This document shows positions 10,485 to 21,280 of a stretch of DNA of 64,000 bases, in pieces. Origin of the DNA: Myrica gale (taxonomy: Eukaryota > Streptophyta > Magnoliopsida > Fagales > Myricaceae); assembly GCA_963930655.1 (NCBI GenBank), contig OZ005602.1, positions 28,719,840-28,783,839 of the forward strand, read 5' to 3'. The notes under the pieces are model-generated. The model was not told where the DNA came from. It made no database searches and saw only the letters and a program-made list of their open reading frames with translations. The first letter of the stretch is position 1, and each line of letters begins with the position of its first letter. The translations under genes were made by a program, and so were the position numbers.

Positions 10485-11779
10485 GACGAGGAGAAGTAAG
10501 AAGTGCCGGTGGTGGTGCCATGGAGGCTATTCCAGGAGATTGATCCAAATCTAGTGAATATCTCTTACTACTCCCTCTTTCTTACTCTGCAGCTTTGTTT
10601 TTAGACCTTTCCTGGAGGAAACAAAGAAAAAAAAAGACACTTTTAAGTTCTCCTTTCAAGCCTGGGAAAAAAAAACTCCTTTCAAAATATGCTGTTGACA
10701 ACTGGGAGGTAATCATTAACAGTGCAAATTCTTTGATTCAGCTAAAACAGGAAAACAGTCATGATATCTTGTGGTGGTATGTCATATTGTTTGGAAAACA
10801 CAAAAGCCTTCTGCCCCTGCCCATCATTTGGCCTTCGATAAGCATTCCTACTTACTCCGTTAATAATGGCATAAAATAATGAATCAAAAGGATTTGGGGA
10901 ATGCTGCAAAAATGGAAAGCCAATCTATGTGATCACATTCAGCAAAAAAAAATCTGTGTGATCTCACCAACTCTACTAATTAATCTGGCATCAAAAGTCG
11001 GGAAGATTGGACACATCTGAGTAGCAGGTTGACTCACAATTCCCTAGATATTATGGAGCAATCAATGCCCTCTCATTGCACTCGTGTACAGATCCAATTC
11101 GGGCTCAGATGCCCCAGATACATAACTGAAACCGGGTCCAAAGACCCATTAGATCAATCCTTTGTTTTTGGGACTTGGGAAGCAATGCGAGAGCATAAGT
11201 AAATGCCAATAACCAATATAAAAAAAAATAAGAAAATGAACGAGAAAATAAAAGGCCCTTTATTTTTGTGTGTGAGCAAATTAGTAATTGCCATCTTTTA
11301 TTTTGGAGGCAAGAGTTAATTAGTTTTACTTATTTATGAGTAAAGTACTCATTTTTTGTTTTTCATTTTTTTGAAAGCAAAATACTTTAGAATCTACTAC
11401 TCATCTTAAAAGTCAATACTTGCAATATTTAATTAAAATTGCAGTAGTGTGTATTCCGGTCTTTAACTTGAGACCTTGACTCTGATACTATATAAATCTA
11501 CTATTCATCTCAAAAATTTAAACTGATAGAAATATATATATTTTATTATTTGAATAATATTCTCTAACAGTACTAATTTGATTTGTCGATATGTATTGTT
11601 TTCACTTTTGAGCAGCAACGTATCAATTGGTATTTTATTTTATTTTAGCAAGGTTTATGAACTTATATTTTTTATTCTCAACAAGGTATTGATTGATATT
11701 TTTGCAAATAAACGTATTAATTGTTTTATGTGGTAGGAGTTAATTAATAATTTTATTTTTTGCACGAGCTATAAACTGA

Positions 11780-11810
<31 letters not shown>

Positions 11811-13129
11811 CCTTATTTTTATGAGCTATGTATTAATTGATATTTTTTTTTTCTCTACAAGGTATTAATTGATATTAATTGATATGCTCCTTACAAACGT
11901 ATTAGTGGATGTTTCTAATTTTCTTAAGGAAAGTATTTATTTATTTCATCTTTGATTGCATATTCTATTCTACTCTCATTGACCTTGGAGAGCAAGAAGA
12001 AGAAGAAGAAGAAGAGCATAATTTTCTGAATTGCTCCTCAGTTTAGAAACTTCAATTTCATATACGTATTCGATCGGCAACTTGCGTGGAAGATAGAAGC
12101 TTATAATACGCATGCAATAAAATATGCATTAATTGGTTCTATTATTAATTATTGTTCTTACTTCTTAGCTAGTATATATTGAGGTGGCAGTTTAAGTCAG
12201 GATCCCAATTCCTTAGGTAAGTTCAGAAATTCGAATCTAGCTAGAGCAATAAGGTAGAAAACATACATACTTACCAATCGAGGCGACTCATGAAAGCAAA
12301 TCACTTCAACTTATATCCAAATTATAATTTTAATGAATGTGTTATTATAACTTAATTCTTGCCGATTACCAATATCATTATGATCTTCATGTTTAATCAA
12401 TTGTCTTGCAAGATCAGTGGAAGTACTTCTCTTTAATCATGTCTTGTTTCATTAATGGTCTAGAATCCCAAAGATTCATGATGTTAACAAATCCGTTTTT
12501 GGCCACACGAACATAATTTGGTGGATATTTCTGAATGGCAAGGTGGGGGTTTCTGGTGCAAACCTATCACCTATAAGGGGAACCAGTGCTTATTAGTTTC
12601 CGTGAAAGAAGGCATGTTTTTGTTACATGGTGGTGCAGAAAAGTTTCTTGGGATTTAATTTCTCATGCACCAAACAAAAAAGCAGATTCCCAATGAGATC
12701 CTTGTCTTTTACAGACCTAAGTTGGTCACTTTAAAATCTTTTTTCTTTTGATAAAGTACAGGCATGATTATTTCTTGGGACATGAGGCCCACATATCAAT
12801 GCTTTAGAGTAAAAACTTGATGTTTCATTAGTCAACTATTAAGTTAACTATCATCTCAGAATCACGAATTAGTATATCCAAAACACCAAGGTCCAAGGAC
12901 CTCTTGCTCGGATTGGCATTGCCTATAATTGGCAGAATTCGAAGCTTCATCAGACATTGGAAAGCTTTCTTGCTTCGCCTCTTAGCAATTTGATGACAGA
13001 GCCGCTTGGATTTTGAGGAGAGAATAGTATTGATCGAGAACAGCAGGTTATAGCAGAGAACATTGACGATATTGGTCTTTCTTGTTTAGTTCTATTTATT
13101 AATTTGTTAGAATTAATGTAAAGCACCGT
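10485..13129. other. AT-rich spacer without recognised gene
   Basis: No convincing gene. It holds a TA dinucleotide run near 11784-11809, several words of the type TATTAATTGATATTT between 11600 and 11900, and a GAA/AAG repeat near 11995-12015. Confidence 0.5.
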
Positions 13130-13487
13130 TGTAACGATTCAAGACAAGCTTTAGTCACATTTACACTTTGATCTCATTATAAAAGTATAAAACACAATTC
13201 AACCAAGTAAAGTCTCACTGTGAAACTTGATCTCATCTTTAATTCCTTCTCTCACCCACTCCAAGCGAAATTCAGAGTATCACAATCTTCCCTCCTTAAA
13301 TCCTTGACATTTTAATCAAAGCTCATCAAGTCCACATTGATAATTATTAAGCCCGCTCTGATATCATTTATAACGACTCAAATGAGTGATAGCTTGAACC
13401 ATAGTGGGTGAATATAAGGAATTAGAGATCACGACCATCTATAATTCTTTCTCTTCACCCACTCTAAGTGAAATTCGCAGTATCACA
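13130..13487 (-). mobile_element. TRIM-like miniature LTR retrotransposon (first)
   Basis: Minus-strand order: 5' LTR 13487-13369, primer-binding site at about 13354-13368 (TGATATCAGAGC, one base off the initiator-Met tRNA type TGGTATCAGAGC), a short interior, a purine-rich tract at about 13285-13300 and the 3' LTR 13284-13130. LTRs start TGTGATAC and end CGTTACA or CGTTATA, giving TG..CA-like ends. The flanking 5-bp repeats are ACCGT and ACTGT. LTR sizes differ (119 and 155 bp) and their middles have diverged, so this is old. There is no coding capacity. Confidence 0.65.
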
Positions 13488-14211
13488 ACTGTAATTCCTA
13501 TTCGTATTCACTTTGTAGAACTTCATGAGCTCTTTCCAAGATAAATACATGAAATTTGAAACCACCCAAACTTAGTTATTACCTTGAGACTTATATTTTC
13601 AGATTCCCCACCTTGATGTACATGCTGATGCACCATTAATAAACCTTTAATATCAAATTTTTGCTGTGTCTCTCTCATGCATGGATCATATGGGGAGCAA
13701 GACAATGGAAAGTGGCATACTTTTTATCTTGGGAGAATTTGGCAGTAATAGGATGTACGTCCTCCCGACAAACGAGGAATTGGAGAGCTGTCTTTCCATT
13801 TGCTGCTCACGTGGTACCATGACAACTTGCACAAGTGCTGTTAGCCATTGGTTCAAAAGAAGCCAAACTCATTCACAACTGCATCTTTCTTAACCATCCC
13901 TGGTTTCAAACTGCTATATGTTATATAAGTACTGCATTATTCCTAGCAGCGTGCGAACTGCCAGTGTTGTCCACACCTGCACGCTCTATTAATGGTTTAA
14001 CTCGCATGAAATTAATTCATGATAGTTCTAGTACACTTTTTTCTTGTTTTTGTTTTTCCTTTTACTTGAAGAAGAAAAAGCTTTCATAATTTAGATACTG
14101 GTTAGATTTCTTCAGAAAATAGCACAAAAATCTTCATCAATAAAGTTTAGCATTCGAAGGAAATTGAAGCAAAACATCTAACATATATATATTTTTTAAA
14201 ATAAAATAAAG
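13488..14211. other. Spacer without recognised gene
   Basis: Short open frames at 13666-14089 show no known motif. Nothing else is recognised. Confidence 0.4.
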
Positions 14212-14690
14212 GCTTAAATGCATTGTAGGTCCCTGTGGTATCACTTTTTTACAAATTGGTCCCTGTGGTATGATTTTTTACTAGCTAGTCCCTGAGGTAA
14301 GCATCTTATAACAAATTAGTCCTCCCGTTAGATTTCCGTCGACCCACTTAACGGCCGAAGCTGATGTGTCAAAAAATCTGACGCCATCAGCAAATGGGGT
14401 GATGCCGCATGTCGAGAGGCGCGAGCAGGCCGAGTTGCTTGTGCTTGGGATGCTCGAGCTGGTACTGCTCAGACTGCTCGGGATGCCCGAGCTCGGTCTG
14501 TGCTCGGGATGCTCGGTCTGTCCTTTGTTGGTGCTCTTTCATTGGTGCATACGCGAAAAATAATCCACGTCAACTTCGGCCGTTAAGTGGTCGACGAAAA
14601 TCTAACGGGAGGACCAATTTGTTACAAGATTATTACCTTAGGGACTATCCAGTACAAACTCTAAATTCGTGCCGTAAACGTTAATATTTA
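14212..14690. mobile_element. Foldback element with GC-rich core
   Basis: The arms are inverted copies: 14290-14372 (with AACAAATTAGTCCTCCCGTT) pairs with 14558-14640 (with AACGGGAGGACCAATTTGTT). The left arm extends outward with repeated GGTCCCTGTGGTAT words, while the right arm is shorter, so it is asymmetric or partly deleted. The centre (14405-14535) is strikingly GC-rich and repeats words such as GCTCGGGATGC. No coding function is claimed. Confidence 0.7.
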
Positions 14691-15435
14691 TGATTGCTTT
14701 ATCTCTAAATTCGTGCTGTAAACGTTATGCATGATATTTAATTGGACTTGATTCAATTCGATGGAGCGGTTGATCATGATCACCATCCCAACACAAGTTT
14801 GGAGATCAGCAGATCCTTAATTTTGGTTCTTATGGATGTGGGACCTGATTCATCCAGCTTACTGATATTCATCGAGAAAGGGAAGAGTTCCTTGGTAATT
14901 ACGAATGAAAAAAGTAATAGATTACTTCAAGACTCACCCATATATATAGAAAGTATAAAAAGAAAAAAGAAATACAAAAGAGAAAGTTCAAAAAACGTCC
15001 ACTGATAAAGTCCATGCCTGCTAAAAGACAATTATATATAAAAGAGAAAAGAGACCAAATTCTATGGCATATATTTTCTGCTTTTTTTTTTTAATAAGCA
15101 AGGACTATTAAAACATTTGCACACGTGTAGTAGGAGAGTGCTTCATTTTTCTTTTCTTTGGATAATACTAGCTTGTTGTATTTTATTTTATTTTTACGAA
15201 TAACCAGTAGAAAAAATTAATGTTCACGGACCCACGTCTACAAATAAGTGGATATCGATGCTTTTTATTTTAATGATAGAATAATACACCAAATAAATCA
15301 GATTTCAAAATTGAGTAATCTGTTGGATATATATGCATTTAAATAAGTTGACTCTAAATCGATACGTCAATAATATAATATAGTTGGATCTAACTTAATA
15401 GGCTTAAATTTTTAAGTTTAGTGTATCTTAGATGT

Positions 15436-15714
15436 TGTCAAGAGGTGATCCAACATGTATATGATGCACAAGATTAAATAGTCTTTAATCAATGTGGGAC
15501 TCTAACACTCCCCCTCACATGCAGGCCGAATGAACATGGTCCATACACGTTGACAACAAATAGGGAATACAAACAAGTGGGTCAATCCAGAAATAGTTGG
15601 CTCTGATACCTTGTCAAGTTTCATCTCAAAACCAATTAGGAATGAGAAGAGGTGACCCAATAGATATATGAAGCACAATATTAAATGACCCCTAATCAAT
15701 ATGAGACTCTAACA
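15436..15714 (-). mobile_element. TRIM-like miniature LTR retrotransposon (second)
   Basis: Minus-strand order: 5' LTR 15714-15612, a primer-binding site at 15599-15611 (AGGTATCAGAGCC, initiator-Met tRNA type), a short interior of about 80 bp, a polypurine tract at 15508-15520 (ATGTGAGGGGGAG) and the 3' LTR 15507-15436. LTRs start TGTTAGAGTC and end CTTGACA. Five-base flanks are GATGT and AATGT, one mismatch. At 279 bp it is in the TRIM size class. No open frame. Confidence 0.75.
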
Positions 15715-15719
15715 AATGT

Positions 15720-17280
15720 TACATTACGGACTCATTATAAATTTTCCAAAGTGTTTCTCTCCCAACAAGTTCTTAGATTATGAAGGAATAAATTTGGAAG
15801 AAATGTGTTATATACTATTAGTCAAAATAATCACACCGAACACATCCAGAAAAACATTAATTCAGAGGGTTTCTTTGCGTGCTACTATAAATTATCTGTT
15901 ATTTTTATTCCTAGGTTGGTTTGTACTTAATTATATTTATTTTAGAGCATTATAATTAATATAAGATAAATTAACCTAATTCACTTTTCTAATTGACTTG
16001 TGAACAATATTCTAAGGTCCACGTATAGCAACAGTCCAAAATGAAGTTTTGGACTTATACACATATTAGAAGTCTTTCTCTCTCTCTCTTTGTTTTTCGA
16101 CTTTTTTTCTAATTATTTTGAATTAAGAATAGGCGTTATTCTTCAAAATAAAATAAAATAATAGCCGTTGGATGGTGGAATGTCCGAACAGTGGGCCCAT
16201 TTTCATATTTTCTATGGGGCATGATGCTTTTCGTTGGAGAACGAGAAGGGGGAGCGTCTGTATAAAATGGACCTTAGGCCCGGAGTAGGGCCCACGTGCA
16301 GCCCACTATCGCCGACCACTGCCCCGTCTTTTGTAAAGCTCTACCGCCCACTTTGTTTTCCTAAGCAAATGATACGCAACCGCCCAATCTTTACTAATGG
16401 GTGTTCCCATTCAACATAGGCAAAGAAAAATTTTCCACTTACTTAGCCTAAAAGAAAAGAAAAAAAAGTCCATTCTTTTTATATAGTGTTTAAAGTAATT
16501 AAATTTTAAACTAATACATAAAATAATCACCCTTTTCCAATAAAATATTATCACAAGATTAAAAAAAGGAAGTCTTAAACATATTAATAATTCATTTTTA
16601 ATTAAATGATGCAAAATTTTGAATTCTCTAATATTTTAAATTAACCCTATCTCAATTTTCTATCAATGATTAGAGGTGTTTAGTTTACACATGTACAATT
16701 CCTATTGGTTGTGTTGTGCAATTAACGATTGTTTAATAGGTTGCAGTTCAGCTATGAGAAATTAAAAAAAAAAATCAATGCAAATTAGTAAACCCCTTGG
16801 GCTCATCGAAGCCTATTGACATTAAAGTACCTACCAATATAACTACTGACAATTGAATATAACTGCCCTTCTTTCATTCTCTCAACTGCCCTAATTAAGA
16901 AGAATTTTTATTGTACAGAAATATTAGGCCATTTAAAATTGGAGAATCCAAGTTGGCCTAAATAGACACTCAAATTTGACATTTTGTATTTATCCACCAC
17001 AAATTGGTGTGAAGATTGTGGGGGTGTTTCTGTCAATGGGGTACATAGTGGGTTAGGGTATACAATGCCTTAAGATATAGGGAATAAGAAAGTGCCAAAT
17101 GTTGAATTCTCTTGTCACAATTGAGATAATTCAATTACAGAAAAATGCCTAAAACAAAGGGCCCTAAACAGACCTGTTAGTGCAGGTCAGCATCAAACAC
17201 TCATCTCAGCCTTGTTCAAAATTCCATCTGCAAAGTCACAGTTGAAAATCAACAAAAAGGCCACCGACTGCTAACCAAAT
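15720..17280. other. Spacer upstream of the calmodulin-binding gene
   Basis: AT-rich with no recognised gene. A less AT-rich patch at 16230-16370 includes TATAAAATGG at 16261-16270, but it lies more than 1 kb from the next start codon, so I do not assign it as that gene's promoter. Confidence 0.4.
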
Positions 17281-17485
17281 GAAGCCAAACCGAGGAGGAG
17301 AATCTTCTTCTTCTTGTTGTTTGGGTTTCAAGAATTCCTTTTCTTGCCCCGTGCAAGTTTCATATCAAGGCAACCCACAAGAAACCTACCTTTCTTCTTG
17401 AGCTTGAATTGCATATTGGCCAAAGGGAAAACAACTCCTGCAAAATTCATCTCCCTATGTTTATCCTGCAGGTTTTCCTTTGAAA

Positions 17486-20398
17486 ATGGTCCAAAGAAAG
17501 GTACCCAACAAGCTTGGAATCCAAGCTGATCATGTTAAATACGACAAGCTGTTGGCAAACCTCAAACCATCTTCTTCTCAATCCCACGATGGCAAAAACA
17601 GAGGAGCTGATTTGAAGAAGAAGATGAAGAAGTCAAGGTCACTCAAGCTTTCAGATATTGAGAGATTGACATCATCACCTATTAGAAGGACCATAACGCA
17701 GCCTGGAAAGCCACTGGCTCTTGGTGTTCCGGCAACTGCAGCAGTCGGAAAGAAGCAGCAGCCTGTGTTCAAAGCATCTGATGGATCACCAAATTATATG
17801 AAGTCCACCAGCTGTTTTGATGCAAGGAAGGAGAAGTCTCAGGTGAGTCTTCGGAATGCTCAAACTAGTCCAGGACGTAAGAATCTGAATAGAAGAAGCT
17901 GTAGCCATTCAAAACATGGCTCTGCTTCTGGTAACAAACCAGAAAGAAGTTTAACAAGGACATCTAGTCTGAAACTGGTGAGGACTTTAACAAAGACCCC
18001 TAGTTTCAAGCCGGCAAGAGCTTCGGCTAAAAAGTCTTCCAGAGTTGTTCTTTGTGAAGATATAGATGCACAGAGATCGACCTGTTCTTCGACTCAGATG
18101 GACTCGAAGTTTCCAGCATACCTTATGCTTAGTCCTGGGGCAACTGAATCTGAAGGAACTTCAGTCACGAAGGTTTGCCCCTATACATACTGTTCTCTCA
18201 ACGGTCATCGCCACTCTCATCTGCCGCCATTGAAGTGCTTCTTGTCTGCAAGGAGACGTTTAGTGAAGACCCAGAAGAGTATGAAAATGGAAGCTCTAAC
18301 CCCAAGAAGAGCAAAGCGGTCGAGTGAAGGAACCGAAGAAATTGAAACTCCAAAGTTGATCGTTGATGACAAGCCTGCACTCGTGGAATCGGATATTGTT
18401 AACTTGGCGAAGCCTCCTTTGTTACAAGATGGAGGCGAAGATTTTTTCATTGAAATCTACACCAAATGCAAGGACACCGACTCTGAAGCAATGGGAAAAG
18501 GGACATACGGAGAAAAAGAGGACACAAATGATGCTGCTGGAGAGGTTGAGGATCAGAATGATACCGCGTCTTCAATTGATTGGGGTGATGAAGCAATGAC
18601 AGAACACATGGGCAGCCAAGAAGTTGCAGAGAGCGTGTCTGATCAATCAGCGAAATCTGAGGTAGAGTTTGCGAAAACGCTTGACCAATATGGTGATGTT
18701 GCTACTACTGAAATAGATACCGTAGAGAGGTTTCCAGGAGAACAAGTAGAAGATGCAAATGGAGACTTCCTTCTTATCTTGGCCCAAGAAAAAAAAACCA
18801 TGGGGAGCTTCTGCACCGGCAGTGATTTTGAAGGGGAATGGATCGGTTCTGAGGCTATTGATATGGAGTGGGAGGAGGAGCATCTTACTGCCTCAGAGAT
18901 CGCTAGTGAAGCTGATTATTCAGTCAGGACTGACAGTGAATTTGATGTGGAGTTTGGGTGTCCATTACACAATAATCGTCTTGATAGTGAAGGCGATTAT
19001 TCAGTCAGGACTGATAATGGATTTGATGAGAAATTTGGGTGTCACTTAGAAAAAAATCATGATTTCCACAATGAATATGTGATCATGTCAGATGACATCG
19101 TTAGCAGCTGCAACGAATTGATTATGGATGATGTGCAAGAAGAACTCTTTGAAGAGGAGAGTGCATGCTCTGAATTAAGATCTGATGATGTTGATTCTGA
19201 ACTAAATGGCCTCCAGGACTCCAATGTTCAGGAATCTAGCCAAGCGTCAGAGAGCTTGAATTGCAACCAACTTTCTTCAACTAAAGACACATTTGAGGAC
19301 TCAAAAACTGCTGCAGAAGAAAATCAACAACCAGAGACAAGGGTAATCAGAACCGAGATCCCGTCAGCTTCAATGGCAGAGTCCATTGCGGAACCAAGAG
19401 CAACCAGCGAGGACAGTCAAGAGAAGAACAGGGGCTTTGAAGAAGAGAATCTGATCCTCGCAAGCGATCCTCAATTTGGAGATGATGAAACCAATGGCAC
19501 TCGCAAAGCAATGGATGAAGCTTCAAACGATAAGGAGATGCATACAACTAACCAGAATGATGGAGATGGAATGGAAGAGACAAAGCAAGGGGATGGTGCC
19601 AAGATATTGGGTGGAATCCAAGCTTCTGATTTCTCCTGGTGTTATTCTGAAGCAGACCAAGTCGGTACTGAGGTTGAAGAGTACAAATGCCAGAAAACGA
19701 CTTTAGCTTGCCGGCCTGACAACACAGCTGAGAAGTTGGATTCAGGGGAAGAGATTGATGATGACAGCTCTACCGATGAGACTCAAAATGATCTGTCTCA
19801 TGGGCGCTCTGAGAGCTCCAGGGTTTTTGTGGACCAGAACTTGGAGAAAGAGACAAATGAAGCAAAGAGTTCCAACATCTCAAGTTCAATGGATGATGAG
19901 GAGCACAGAAATCCCACGATGAATGAATTCACTTTAGCTGAAGTGAACACGGAAGAAGTTGAGAAAATGGAAGTGGAAGACAACACTGAATTAGATGCAG
20001 CAGACATATTGGCTATAGCGAATGGGAAAACCGGTCCAGAAACGGCGGGCAGCAGTCAGAAATGGACAAGTAGATGCAAGAGGCGTATCGAGGATGAGGA
20101 GGACTTGAGGAAATTCAACCCACGTGAACCAAACTATCTGCCTTTAGTCCCGGATCCAGATTCCGAAAAGGTTGATCTGAGGAACCAAATGATGGATGAA
20201 AGGAAAAACGCAGAGGAGTGGATGCTTGATTACCACCTTCAAAAGGCCGTTACCAAACTTGCTCCCGCTAGGAAGAGGAAGGTGGCGCTACTTGTTGAAG
20301 CTTTCGAGACAGTCTTACCGACATCCAAATGTGAAACCAATTCGAGGAGGAGTCCAACAACCTTTGTTCATGGAAGGACCATACAAGCCTGCAGCTGA
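17486..20398 (+). CDS. Plant calmodulin-binding domain protein (PICBP-like)
   Basis: Single coding exon of 970 residues. ATG 17486 is chosen because the frame opens there with MVQRKVPNKLGIQ, typical of this family; a splice-acceptor-like CTGCAG at 17466-17471 suggests a 5' UTR intron. N-terminal third: basic and Ser-rich, with a conserved VCPYTYCSLNGHRHSHLPPL block followed by KCFLSARRR. Middle: very acidic and probably disordered, with an internal duplication (EADYSVRTDSEFD and EGDYSVRTDNGFD, 18907-19046). C-terminus: residues about 860-945 form the plant calmodulin-binding domain (Pfam CaM_binding), with EEWMLDYHLQKAVTKLAPAR and KRKVALLVEAFETV as the likely amphipathic calmodulin contact. 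Arabidopsis relatives bind calmodulin in a Ca-dependent way and PICBP is linked to pathogen-induced signalling; a similar role here is inferred. The frame is intact. Confidence 0.88.
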   Translation: MVQRKVPNKLGIQADHVKYDKLLANLKPSSSQSHDGKNRGADLKKKMKKSRSLKLSDIERLTSSPIRRTITQPGKPLALGVPATAAVGKKQQPVFKASDGSPNYMKSTSCFDARKEKSQVSLRNAQTSPGRKNLNRRSCSHSKHGSASGNKPERSLTRTSSLKLVRTLTKTPSFKPARASAKKSSRVVLCEDIDAQRSTCSSTQMDSKFPAYLMLSPGATESEGTSVTKVCPYTYCSLNGHRHSHLPPLKCFLSARRRLVKTQKSMKMEALTPRRAKRSSEGTEEIETPKLIVDDKPALVESDIVNLAKPPLLQDGGEDFFIEIYTKCKDTDSEAMGKGTYGEKEDTNDAAGEVEDQNDTASSIDWGDEAMTEHMGSQEVAESVSDQSAKSEVEFAKTLDQYGDVATTEIDTVERFPGEQVEDANGDFLLILAQEKKTMGSFCTGSDFEGEWIGSEAIDMEWEEEHLTASEIASEADYSVRTDSEFDVEFGCPLHNNRLDSEGDYSVRTDNGFDEKFGCHLEKNHDFHNEYVIMSDDIVSSCNELIMDDVQEELFEEESACSELRSDDVDSELNGLQDSNVQESSQASESLNCNQLSSTKDTFEDSKTAAEENQQPETRVIRTEIPSASMAESIAEPRATSEDSQEKNRGFEEENLILASDPQFGDDETNGTRKAMDEASNDKEMHTTNQNDGDGMEETKQGDGAKILGGIQASDFSWCYSEADQVGTEVEEYKCQKTTLACRPDNTAEKLDSGEEIDDDSSTDETQNDLSHGRSESSRVFVDQNLEKETNEAKSSNISSSMDDEEHRNPTMNEFTLAEVNTEEVEKMEVEDNTELDAADILAIANGKTGPETAGSSQKWTSRCKRRIEDEEDLRKFNPREPNYLPLVPDPDSEKVDLRNQMMDERKNAEEWMLDYHLQKAVTKLAPARKRKVALLVEAFETVLPTSKCETNSRRSPTTFVHGRTIQACS
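18907..19046 (+). repeat. In-frame duplication inside the acidic region
   Basis: Two copies of about 55-60 bp encode DYSVRTDSEFDVEFGCPL and DYSVRTDNGFDEKFGCHL. They share GATTATTCAGTCAGGACTGA exactly at 18914-18933 and 18995-19014. This is a tandem 81-bp-step duplication that keeps the frame. Confidence 0.85.
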
Positions 20399-21280
20399 TG
20401 GTAGTTGCTCAGGTAAAATATAGAAACTCCATTTTCTATAACATTCTTCTTAATTATTATCCAGTGATATTGACTTCAACTATTATATCAGAATCTACTT
20501 GTAATCTCTGCAGGTGATAACGAAGAGGCCTGTAGTTTAATGAGTAAACTACAGGTTCTGAGGCCAACTTCTTGTTCCAATCCCGTTCAAGATTTGCAGA
20601 GAGAAAAATTCCTGATCCAGTGACAGGCGAGGGTTGAATGGAGATTGAACTGCTGACAGTGGTGCTGTTTTCTTCTAAGAGCTGCGGCTGAAATTGTAGT
20701 TTCTGCTTCAATATTTGTAACGTAATGATACTAAAAAATTATGGTGTTTAATTTCTTCGTACGGTACAAACCGATCTTTTGTTGTTAAAAGGAGTACTTC
20801 CTCTCAAGTGATTTGTGGCTTGTTTGATATTATGTACTAATGATTATCGGTCAAGTTTATTCTGACCGACTGCTTTTCTCATCTCCATGTTTCCATTCAT
20901 ACACTCCCTGACTCATCTTCAGGAGTTTTACTCGTGGGCACATCAATACTCTGTAATTGCTTGAACATCCAGTATGACCACCATGTAAACGATTTAAACT
21001 GACCAGATCTTTTCAATAAAACAAATTCTACAATAATGCTGCAAAAATGAGTTCTTTCTTTTCATTTGACTTAAATGAAAAGAAAGAACTCAATTTAATT
21101 CTACACAGAGTCGCTCACAATGTGGCTAACTGGAGTGTGAGCATTGTAATTCAAGGTTATGTAGACGTTCATGTAATTCCTAACAGTAAGATTGTCGAGG
21201 ATTAATTGTTATGAATAACATTTCGCCAAGCAAAAAAGAAAAAAAGACTTATATCTGCCGTACAAGGCATACAACATCAT
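20399..21280. other. Convergent 3' region between the calmodulin-binding gene and the Yae1-like gene
   Basis: Downstream flanks of two convergent genes. CAG|GTAAAAT at about 20409 and CTGCAG|GTGATAA at about 20515 could bound a 3' UTR intron of the plus-strand gene. The only strong structure is the hairpin at 21048-21092. Confidence 0.5.
21048..21092. repeat. Perfect 20-bp inverted repeat (hairpin)
   Basis: The left arm TGAGTTCTTTCTTTTCATTT (21048-21067) is followed by a 5-nt loop GACTT and then the exact reverse complement (21073-21092). There is no mismatch. It lies between the convergent gene ends, about 190 bp from the minus-strand stop codon. Confidence 0.95.
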
